Source of the DNA: Desulfocurvus sp. | Lineage (GTDB): Bacteria > Desulfobacterota > Desulfovibrionia > Desulfovibrionales > Desulfovibrionaceae | Assembly (NCBI RefSeq): GCF_023230885.1 | Contig: NZ_JALNWM010000209.1 | Coordinates: forward strand, 1 to 6,023 | Length of the DNA: 6,023 nt | Direction of reading: 5' to 3' | Part shown: one piece after another, positions 1 to 5,417 of the stretch | How positions within the stretch are numbered: the stretch's first letter is position 1 | Layout of the letters: every line of letters starts with the position of its first letter | Notes under the pieces: model-generated | What the model was told of the DNA's origin: nothing | Databases searched by the model: none | Seen by the model: the letters and a program-made list of their open reading frames with translations, nothing else | Program-made: the position numbers and the translations under genes

Positions 1-562
1 CAATTACTATTTTTGTATTGCCGAAATGCCTTATTTCGATCGAATCGGCTCTTGGATATTCAAGGAATGACGTCATCTCATCTAGGGCACGGCGGAGGTC
101 GCTATTTTCAATTGTCTTTATCAGGTTCGATGTTATCCCCTTGTCGAGTTCAAGCCGACGTGCCTCTTCTCGTATTCTCTCCTTTCTTCCTTTTGATTTC
201 TTGATAAGATCAATAATAAGTTTGTATATTAGTATTGGTATTTTCGATATGGACTTTGCGTCAACCCCGAAAAAGGCCATCGCAGCAAGCCAGAATCCAA
301 TTTCGGCTTTCCCTTCTGGTGAAAGTAGAAAGCCAAGGACGGCATCGAACGATCCAGGCTGTTCTGCCTTGACTTCAAGGTGTGTAGACCGCCCCAATAA
401 GACTTTATTTACACGTTTGAATGAACGGTCAAATCCGAGAAGGGCCCGGGCGTAGAGCTCGGCATTTATGGATTTCCCTTCAGTTGCTTTGCCCGCGAAT
501 TTGAGACTTAGCGTTCCAGCGGCAGGTTCTTGGGATCCCTCTCCCGACAAGGAATATTGCAC
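1..562 (-). CDS. Uncharacterised protein, 3' end beyond the window; likely acquired gene
   Basis: This frame is open from a GTG at 562-560 to the window edge (187 codons, no stop). An in-frame TGA at 577-575 bounds it upstream, and GGGAG at 573-569, six bases before the GTG, supports that start; a TTG at 550 is the only nearby alternative. The N-terminal part (about residues 17-80) looks like a small alpha/beta domain, with LSLKFAGKA near 18-26, a helix with ARALLGFDR (38-46) and EVKAEQPGSF (63-72). A hydrophobic stretch follows (about 86-120, including FWLAAMAFFGV and IPILIYKLIIDLI), possibly one or two membrane or buried helices, then a basic charged segment (KKSKGRKERIREEARRLELD, 121-140). 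From memory, the pattern GKA..., aliphatic helix, GSF, hydrophobic segment, KxxKGRK resembles a widespread family of uncharacterised proteins from islands and phages. I cannot name a function. Codon use is far more AT-rich than in its neighbours, which suggests transfer. Confidence 0.8.
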   Translation of the reverse strand, partial: MQYSLSGEGSQEPAAGTLSLKFAGKATEGKSINAELYARALLGFDRSFKRVNKVLLGRSTHLEVKAEQPGSFDAVLGFLLSPEGKAEIGFWLAAMAFFGVDAKSISKIPILIYKLIIDLIKKSKGRKERIREEARRLELDKGITSNLIKTIENSDLRRALDEMTSFLEYPRADSIEIRHFGNTKIVI

Positions 563-568
563 GAGACG

Positions 569-573
569 CTCCC
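569..573 (-). promoter_or_regulatory. Ribosome binding site that decides a GTG start
   Basis: GGGAG on the minus strand lies six bases before the GTG at 562-560. The in-frame TGA at 577-575 leaves no ATG between stop and GTG, so this site makes GTG the most likely start of the AT-rich gene. Confidence 0.6.
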
Positions 574-589
574 GTCATGGGGTTGTGTC

Positions 590-617
590 GATATAGATTC
601 TTGTCAATAACTGAAAA
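590..617 (-). promoter_or_regulatory. Possible promoter of the AT-rich gene
   Basis: On the minus strand TTTTCA (617-612) and TATATC (595-590) are 16 bases apart, each matching four of six bases of the sigma-70 consensus. The -10 element ends about 27 bases before the GTG start. A perfect TTGACA lies at 607-602 but has no acceptable -10 at 15-17 bases. The local A+T richness next to GC-rich pgi fits a promoter region, but such matches arise easily by chance in AT-rich DNA. Confidence 0.25.
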
Positions 618-690
618 GGGTTTCGTTGTTAATACCTTTAGCGACTTCTCCGGAGCTTGGGCGGTCTACTTTTTGGGAAAAGAATTTACC

Positions 691-709
691 AAGAAGCCCG
701 GGGCGGGCT
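691..709 (-). terminator. Possible intrinsic terminator after pgi
   Basis: Reading leftward out of pgi, AGCCCG-CCC-CGGGCT (709-695) forms a 6-bp GC-rich stem with a 3-base loop, followed by TCTT and then GGTAAATTCTTTT. The stem starts about 30 bases after the pgi stop. The T-run is short and broken, so termination may be weak or Rho-assisted. Its position between pgi and the AT-rich gene suits a terminator that separates them. Confidence 0.45.
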
Positions 710-716
710 GGCGTGC

Positions 717-736
717 GCCGCGCCCCGGGGCGCGGC
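717..736. repeat. 20-base perfect palindrome just after pgi
   Basis: The 20 bases are fully self-complementary and consist only of G and C. They begin three bases after the pgi stop codon. As RNA they could form an 8-bp stem with a 4-base CCGG loop. No T-run follows directly, so on its own this is not a classic terminator. It could protect the pgi mRNA 3' end, or act as the upstream half of a tandem terminator with the smaller hairpin at 695-709. Confidence 0.6.
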
Positions 737-739
737 GGG

Positions 740-2389
740 TCATTTCGCCTTGTCGCGCATGGCCCGGTACGCCGCGATGAGCCCGTTGGTGGAGGCGTCG
801 TGGGCCTCGGGGCGGGGCTTGCCGGAGAGCTCGGGCAGGATGGCCTTGGCCAGCTGCTTGCCCAGCTCCACGCCCCACTGGTCGAAGGAATTGATGTTCC
901 AGACCGTGCCCTGCACGAAGATCTTGTGCTCGTAGAGCGCGATGAGCGTGCCCAGGGTGGCGGGGGTCAGGCGTTCGTAGAGCAGGCTGTTGGACGGGCG
1001 GTTGCCCGCGAAGGCCTTGTGCGGCAGCAGGCGCGCCACCTCGGCCTCGGGGTGGCCCTCGGCGCGCAGGGCGGCCTCGGTTTCCTCCAGGTCGCGCCCG
1101 CGCATGAGGGCCTCGGTCTGGGCCAGGAAGTTGGAGACCAGGGCCGGGTGGTGCTCGCCCACCGGGTTCAGCGGGTTGGCCGCGCACAAAAAGTCGCAGG
1201 GCACGAGCTTGGTGCCCTGGTGCAGCAGCTGGTAGAAGGCGTGCTGGCCGTTGGTGCCGGGCTCGCCCCAGACCACGGGGCCCGTGCCGTAGTCCACCAG
1301 GGCGCCGTCCAGGGTGGCGCTCTTGCCGTTGGACTCCATGTCGCCCTGCTGGAAATAGGCCGGGAAGCGGTCCAGGTACTGGTCGTAGGGCAGGATGGCG
1401 TGGGTGCCGCAGCCGAAGAAGTTATTGTACCACACCCCGAGCATGGCCATGACGACGGGGATGTTCCGTTCCAGGGGCGCGTCGCGGAAGTGCTCGTCGG
1501 CCAGGAAGGCGCCCTCCAGCAGCTCCTCGAAGCGGGCCATGCCCACGGTGAGGGCGATGGACAGCCCGATGGCCGACCACAGGGAGTAGCGCCCGCCCAC
1601 CCAGTCCCAGAACTCGAACATGTTGGCCGGGTCGATGCCGAAGGCGGCCACGGCCGGGGCGTTGGTGGACAGGGCCACGAAGTGCCGGGCCACGTCCTTC
1701 TTCGCGGCGCCCGATTCCAGGAACCAGCGCTTGGCCGTGGCGGCGTTCATCATCGTCTCCTGGGTGGTGAAGGTCTTGGAGGCGACGATGAACAGGGTTG
1801 TTTCGGGGTTCAGGCGGCGCAGGGTCTCGTGGATATGCGTGCCGTCCACGTTGGAGACGAAGTGCGGCGCGGGGCCGTCGGCGTAGTGGGCCAGGGCGCG
1901 GCAGACCATGCTCGGCCCCAGGTCCGACCCGCCGATGCCGATGTTGACCACGTCGGTGACGCGCCGCCCGGTGTGGCCCAGCCAGGAGCCGCCGCGCACG
2001 GCCTTGGCGAAGGCGCCCATGCGCTCCAGCACGGCGCGCACCCCGGGCATCACGTCCTGCCCGTCCACGAGCACGGGGCGGGCGGAGCGGTTGCGCAGGG
2101 CGGTATGCAGCACGGCGCGGCCCTCGGTGGAGTTGATGGGCTCCCCGGCGAACATGGCCGCGCGCCGCTCGGGCACCCGGGCGTGGCGGGCCAGATCCAT
2201 GAGCAGGGCCAGGGTCCGCTCGGTGACGCGGTTCTTGGAATAGTCGAACAGCAGCGGCCCAAGGCGCAGGGAGAAACGCTCGAAGCGTTCGGGATCCTTG
2301 GCGAACAGCTCGCGCATGTGCAGCGAGGACATCTCGCGGTAGTGCTCTTCCAGGGCCTTCCAGGGCTGGGACTGGGCGATGCTGGTCAT
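740..2389 (-). CDS. pgi: Glucose-6-phosphate isomerase
   Basis: Phosphoglucose isomerase reversibly converts glucose 6-phosphate to fructose 6-phosphate in the cytoplasm, a shared step of glycolysis and gluconeogenesis. From the ATG at 2389 the protein is 549 residues, the length of the E. coli enzyme. The sugar-isomerase (SIS) fold shows in NIGIGGSDLGPS (149-160) and ASKTFTTQET (203-212). Both family signatures are intact: DWVGGRYSLWSAIG (262-275) and VWNINSFDQWGVELGK (496-511). Expected catalytic residues are present: Glu352 in MESNGKS, His383 in NGQHAF and Lys511 in VELGK. An upstream in-frame ATG at 2431 would add 14 residues, but its GAGG abuts the ATG with no spacing, whereas GAGGGG sits nine bases before 2389. 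The gene lies 139 bases after dctM in the same direction and is probably transcribed separately. TTGACT at 2468-2463 could be a -35 element, but no good -10 follows. The enzyme looks complete and functional. Confidence 0.97.
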   Translation of the reverse strand: MTSIAQSQPWKALEEHYREMSSLHMRELFAKDPERFERFSLRLGPLLFDYSKNRVTERTLALLMDLARHARVPERRAAMFAGEPINSTEGRAVLHTALRNRSARPVLVDGQDVMPGVRAVLERMGAFAKAVRGGSWLGHTGRRVTDVVNIGIGGSDLGPSMVCRALAHYADGPAPHFVSNVDGTHIHETLRRLNPETTLFIVASKTFTTQETMMNAATAKRWFLESGAAKKDVARHFVALSTNAPAVAAFGIDPANMFEFWDWVGGRYSLWSAIGLSIALTVGMARFEELLEGAFLADEHFRDAPLERNIPVVMAMLGVWYNNFFGCGTHAILPYDQYLDRFPAYFQQGDMESNGKSATLDGALVDYGTGPVVWGEPGTNGQHAFYQLLHQGTKLVPCDFLCAANPLNPVGEHHPALVSNFLAQTEALMRGRDLEETEAALRAEGHPEAEVARLLPHKAFAGNRPSNSLLYERLTPATLGTLIALYEHKIFVQGTVWNINSFDQWGVELGKQLAKAILPELSGKPRPEAHDASTNGLIAAYRAMRDKAK

Positions 2390-2398
2390 GGCGGCGTT

Positions 2399-2404
2399 CC
2401 CCTC
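2399..2404 (-). promoter_or_regulatory. Ribosome binding site that decides the pgi start
   Basis: GAGGGG on the minus strand, with a nine-base spacer (AACGCCGCC) before the ATG at 2389-2387, supports starting pgi there rather than at the in-frame ATG at 2431. The resulting length and the N-terminal helix (WKALEEHYREM) fit the family. Confidence 0.6.
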
Positions 2405-2481
2405 GCGCGCGGCGGGCCAAAGGTTGCTCATCCTCGGGCAGGATGGGGGAAAAGCGCGGGCAAGTCAACGCGCGGGGGCGC

Positions 2482-2520
2482 GGCGCCGGGAGGGGGCAGC
2501 CCCCCGCCCGGCCCGGCGCC
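2482..2520 (-). terminator. Strong GC hairpin between dctM and pgi
   Basis: Nine bases after the dctM stop, GGCGCCGGG (2520-2512) pairs perfectly with CCCGGCGCC (2490-2482). An inner G5/C5 stem around GCTG can extend the structure. No T-run follows on the minus strand, so this is not a textbook intrinsic terminator. It could stop transcription with Rho, block 3' exonucleases at the end of the TRAP mRNA, or do both. It is placed to separate the transporter operon from pgi. Confidence 0.45.
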
Positions 2521-2528
2521 CCCGCCCG

Positions 2529-3845
2529 TCAGTACATCAGCCCCGGCAGGAAGAGCACGATCTGCGGGAACAGGAAGAGCAGGACGATGCCCGTCACGAT
2601 GGCCAGCAGGAAGGGCATGGTGCCCTTGAAGATGGACTCCAGGGTCATGCCCGGGGCGATGGTGCGCGACATGCCGAAGACAACATAGACGTTGATGCCC
2701 ACCGGCGGGGTGATCACGCCCATCTGCGTCACCAGGACCACGATGACCCCGAACCAGACCGGATCGTAGCCCAGGTGCTGCACCACGGGGTAGAAGATGG
2801 GGATGGTCAGCATGATCAGCGCCAGGGCGTCCATGAAGCAGCCGCCCACGAAGTAGATGGCGATGATCACGGCCATGACCCCGAAGGCGGGCAGGTCGAA
2901 GCCCGCCACCCACTGCGCCACGCCGAAGGGGATGCGCGTCATGGCCAGGAACTTGCCGAAGACCGTGGCCCCGGCCACCAGGAAGAGCACCATGCACGAG
3001 GTGCGCAGGGTCTCCTCCAGGGAGGCGACGAAGGCCCGCCAGGGCAGGCGGCGCCGGGCCACCGCCAGGGCCAGCACCCCCAGCACGCCGACGGAGGCCG
3101 CCTCGGTGGGCGTGAACCAGCCGAAGAACATCCCGCCGATGACCAGGGCGAAGACCAGCAGCGTGTCCACCAGGCCGCCCAGGGAGCGCAGGCGCTCGGC
3201 GCCGGTGGAGCGCCGGCCCGCCGGGCCCAGGGCCGGGCGCAGGGCGCACTGCGCGCCCACGGCGGCGATGAACAGCACCGTCAGCAGCACGGCGGGCAGG
3301 ATGCCCGAGACGAACAGCGCGCCGATGGACTGCCCGGTAAGCACGCCGTAGACGATGAGCACCACGCTGGGCGGCATGATCATGCCCAGCCCGCCGCCCG
3401 AGGCCACGCTGCCCGCCGCCAGGGAGTCGGCGTAGCCGTAGCGCTTCATCTCGGGGATGGCCACGGTGGCCATGGTCGCCGCCGTGGCGGGCGAGGAGCC
3501 GCACACCGCGCCGAAGGCCGAGCAGGCCGCCACGGTGGCCATGGCCAGCCCGCCGCGCACATGGCCCAGGAAGCGGTAGGCCGTGTCGTACAGCCGTCGC
3601 GAGATACCGCTGTTGAAGGCCAGCTGGCCCATGAGGATGAACAGCGGGATGGTGGACAGGCTGTAGGAGGAAAACGCCTCGTAGAAGCTGCGCGAGAGCA
3701 GGTTCAGCCCGCCCTTCCACGAGGTCAGCAGCGCGAAGCCGACGAATCCGGTCAGGGTCATCACATAGGCCACGGGCATGCGGGTCATGAACAGCGCGAG
3801 CATCGCCGCGATGCCCAGGATGCCGGCCAGGGTCGGGTCCATCAT
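2529..3845 (-). CDS. dctM: TRAP transporter large permease subunit (DctM)
   Basis: This is the large inner-membrane subunit of a TRAP transporter and forms the ion-coupled translocation path for substrate delivered by DctP. It has 438 residues, normal for the family, and is hydrophobic throughout, with about a dozen candidate membrane helices. Characteristic segments are IPLFILMGQLAFNSGIS (66-82), GAVCGSSPATAATMATVAIP (112-131), GGGLGMIMPPSVVLIVYG (150-167), PTEAASVG (246-253), GCFMDALALIMLTIPIF (335-351) and ITPPVGINVYV (378-388). A hydrophilic loop with basic residues (about 205-222) separates the two homologous halves. The start ATG (3845-3843) overlaps the dctQ stop as ATGA and is followed at once by a second ATG. 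AAGGA lies about eight bases upstream. The 4-base overlap suggests translational coupling of the two membrane subunits. Nothing is truncated or unusual. The substrate cannot be inferred from this subunit. Confidence 0.97.
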   Translation of the reverse strand: MMDPTLAGILGIAAMLALFMTRMPVAYVMTLTGFVGFALLTSWKGGLNLLSRSFYEAFSSYSLSTIPLFILMGQLAFNSGISRRLYDTAYRFLGHVRGGLAMATVAACSAFGAVCGSSPATAATMATVAIPEMKRYGYADSLAAGSVASGGGLGMIMPPSVVLIVYGVLTGQSIGALFVSGILPAVLLTVLFIAAVGAQCALRPALGPAGRRSTGAERLRSLGGLVDTLLVFALVIGGMFFGWFTPTEAASVGVLGVLALAVARRRLPWRAFVASLEETLRTSCMVLFLVAGATVFGKFLAMTRIPFGVAQWVAGFDLPAFGVMAVIIAIYFVGGCFMDALALIMLTIPIFYPVVQHLGYDPVWFGVIVVLVTQMGVITPPVGINVYVVFGMSRTIAPGMTLESIFKGTMPFLLAIVTGIVLLFLFPQIVLFLPGLMY

Positions 3846-4330
3846 CTGCCGTCCTTTGCGGTGAGCAGGCGCAGCACGTCGCGCGCCAGGAAGAGCGTGA
3901 ACATGGCGAAGCCGAAGGCCAGGGCCAGGACCACCGGGTAGGTGGGCAGCCCGAGGTTCATGGACAGCTGCCCCGAGGCGCGCAGGGTCAGGGCGTAGTC
4001 CACCATGCGCCAGGCCACCACGGCGAACAGGAGCATGGCCGTGGCGCCGGTGGCCAGGGCCACGCGGCGCCGGACGCGGCGCGGCAGGCGGCTGATGAGG
4101 ACTTCCACCCCGATATGCACGCCCTGGGCGTGGGCGTAGGGCAGGCAGAGGGCCACGGCCAGGGTGGCCAGGATGGCGGTCAGCTCCTCCGAGCCGAACA
4201 GCGGCGTGTCGAGGAGCCCGCGTCCGGCCACGTCGGCCCCGGTGAGCAGGGCCATGCCCATCAGGCAGCAGCAGGCCAGGGCGCGCATGGCGGATTCCAG
4301 GCGGTCCAGAAGGCGCGAGAGGGTGTGCAT
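3842..4330 (-). CDS. dctQ: TRAP transporter small permease subunit (DctQ)
   Basis: This is the small integral-membrane partner of DctM, which stabilises and positions the permease in the inner membrane. It has 162 residues with four predicted helices at about 17-35, 50-68, 90-110 and 129-150, the family topology. DVAGRGLLDTPLFGSEELT (33-51) matches the usual DctQ pattern of an Arg after helix 1 and a Ser-Glu-Glu-Leu entering helix 2. A basic loop, SRLPRRVRRR (80-89), probably faces the cytoplasm. Three adjacent Cys (20-22) lie in helix 1. The frame stays open upstream to 4552, but there it runs antiparallel in character to real protein (Pro/Arg-rich) and overlaps dctP, so the ATG at 4330 is the start. 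No clear Shine-Dalgarno precedes it, only GCGG. It overlaps dctM by 4 bases and follows dctP after 76 bases containing a strong hairpin. Confidence 0.94.
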   Translation of the reverse strand: MHTLSRLLDRLESAMRALACCCLMGMALLTGADVAGRGLLDTPLFGSEELTAILATLAVALCLPYAHAQGVHIGVEVLISRLPRRVRRRVALATGATAMLLFAVVAWRMVDYALTLRASGQLSMNLGLPTYPVVLALAFGFAMFTLFLARDVLRLLTAKDGR

Positions 4331-4356
4331 GGTGCGTGTCCGCTTGGTGCGAAAGG

Positions 4357-4384
4357 GCGCAGGCGGGCCGGGGGCCGCCTGCGC
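4357..4384 (-). promoter_or_regulatory. Intercistronic hairpin between dctP and dctQ
   Basis: GCGCAGGCGG (4384-4375) and CCGCCTGCGC (4366-4357) form a perfect 10-bp stem with an 8-base loop. It begins about 22 bases after the dctP stop and ends 26 bases before the dctQ ATG. No T-run follows. Stem-loops in this place are a known way to give more binding protein than permease from one mRNA, by protecting the upstream part from 3' decay or by partial termination. Which applies here is not visible. Confidence 0.6.
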
Positions 4385-4406
4385 CGCGTGGTGCTTGGGG
4401 GCGGGG

Positions 4407-5417
4407 CTAGTCGCCCTGGGCCTGGCGCAGGGTGGCCTGGATGAACTCCAGGATGGCCTTGCCGTCCAGGCCGGCGGCCTCGGCCTCCCGGACGTACTCG
4501 TCCAGGATGGGCGCGCAGGCCGCGCGCCAGCGCTCGGCCTCGCCGTCGCCAAGGGCCGTCACCTGCCCGCCCTTGGACAGGAAGAATTCCATGCCCTCGG
4601 CGTCGCTGGCGTCCCAGGCCTGGCCGTGGCGCGCGGCCCATTCGACGTTGAGTTCGCGGATGGCCGCCTGGGCCTCGGGGGGGATGGCCGCCCAGCGGGC
4701 CTTGTTCATGACCACATAAAACGCCGTGGTGTAGGCCACGGCCCGGGACTGGGTCATGAAGCGGACCACCTCGCCCATCTTCCAGCCCTTGTTGGTCTCC
4801 ACGGGGTGCAGCCCGCCGTCCACCACGCCCTTTTGCATGGCCTGGTAGGCGTCGGGCATGGACATGGCCACCGGCGTGGCGCCCAGGGCCTGGACGACCT
4901 TGGCCGAGTTGCCCGTGGCGCGCAGCTTCAGGCCCTTGAGGTCCTCCAGGGTGGCCACGGGCTTCTTGACGGTGTGCAGCAGGCCCGGGCCGTGGGCGTG
5001 GAAGTACATGACCTCCACGGCGTCGAATTCGGCGGGGCGGAATTTCTCGAACACGGCGTTGGCCACGGCCGTGGCCGCCGGGCCGTTGGCGTAGCCCAGG
5101 GGCAGGTCCACGGCGCTGAGCACGGGGAAGCGCCCGCGCGTGTAGCCCGGGGCGCTCATGCCGATGTCGCAGAGCCCTTCGGTCACGCCGTCGTATATCT
5201 CCGGGGCCTTGGTCAGGGTGCCGCCCGGGAAATAGTCCACGCGCACGGCCCCGCCGGTGCGCTTCTCCACCTCGGCGCACCACTGCTCGGCCAGTTGCGA
5301 CTGGATGTGCGTGGGCGGGAAGAAGTTGGAGTAGGTCAGCCTCACGGCCTCGGCGTGGGCGGGCAGGGCGGCCAGGGTCAGGGCCAGGGCCAGGAGGGCG
5401 GCCAGGGGTCTGGTCAT
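4407..5417 (-). CDS. dctP: TRAP transporter periplasmic substrate-binding protein (DctP)
   Basis: This is the secreted receptor that captures substrate, usually a small carboxylate, and hands it to DctQM. The 336-residue length is typical. A Sec signal peptide is clear: Arg3, a hydrophobic core (LAALLALALTLAAL) and a probable cleavage after AHA at residue 22. The mature protein begins EAVRLTYSNFFPPTHIQ. Family features follow: AEQWCAEVEKRTGG (43-56), VDYFPGGTL (60-68), EGLCDIGMSAPGY (80-92), and GLKLRATGN (162-170), whose Arg166 is at the position of the conserved arginine that grips the substrate carboxylate in TRAP receptors. PVAMSMPDAYQAMQKGVVDG (182-201) is the typical hinge-region sequence. 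The ATG at 5417 overlaps the regulator stop as ATGA, with GGAG seven bases upstream. Three Cys (47, 83, 301) remain in the mature protein. The ligand is unknown: C4-dicarboxylates, 2-oxo acids, lactate, sugar acids and sulfonates are all possible. Confidence 0.95.
   Translation of the reverse strand: MTRPLAALLALALTLAALPAHAEAVRLTYSNFFPPTHIQSQLAEQWCAEVEKRTGGAVRVDYFPGGTLTKAPEIYDGVTEGLCDIGMSAPGYTRGRFPVLSAVDLPLGYANGPAATAVANAVFEKFRPAEFDAVEVMYFHAHGPGLLHTVKKPVATLEDLKGLKLRATGNSAKVVQALGATPVAMSMPDAYQAMQKGVVDGGLHPVETNKGWKMGEVVRFMTQSRAVAYTTAFYVVMNKARWAAIPPEAQAAIRELNVEWAARHGQAWDASDAEGMEFFLSKGGQVTALGDGEAERWRAACAPILDEYVREAEAAGLDGKAILEFIQATLRQAQGD

Noticed and set aside
18..455. Plus-strand open frame of 145 codons in the AT-rich region
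   Set aside because: It is Ser/Arg/Ile-rich without domain logic. The opposite strand carries a longer coherent frame with a start, a ribosome binding site and a patterned hydrophobic segment.
563..739. tRNA gene or phage attachment site at the composition boundary
   Set aside because: I looked for a tRNA-like cloverleaf or a repeated core that would mark an integration site and saw neither. The distal boundary lies outside the window, so an attachment repeat cannot be tested.
2440..2468. Possible sigma-70 promoter for pgi (TTGACT at 2468-2463)
   Set aside because: The hexamer 17 bases downstream (CATCCT) matches only three of six consensus bases, so it is too weak to list as a feature, although a promoter in this gap is likely.
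626..2629. Long plus-strand open frame of 667 codons opposite pgi
   Set aside because: It is the antisense shadow of pgi in GC-rich DNA. The product is a low-complexity Gly/His/Val/Ala-rich sequence without recognisable domains, while the minus strand encodes an intact, family-length enzyme.
2379..3941. Plus-strand open frame of 520 codons opposite dctM
   Set aside because: The product is rich in Gly, His, Gln, Arg and Asp with no fold-like pattern. It mirrors the dctM codon structure and is explained by GC-biased third positions.
4331..4552. Longer dctQ beginning at an ATG at 4552
   Set aside because: The extra 74 residues are Pro/Arg/Ala-rich, overlap the dctP 3' end in another frame and precede a standard DctQ N-terminus. 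The ATG at 4330 gives the normal family length.
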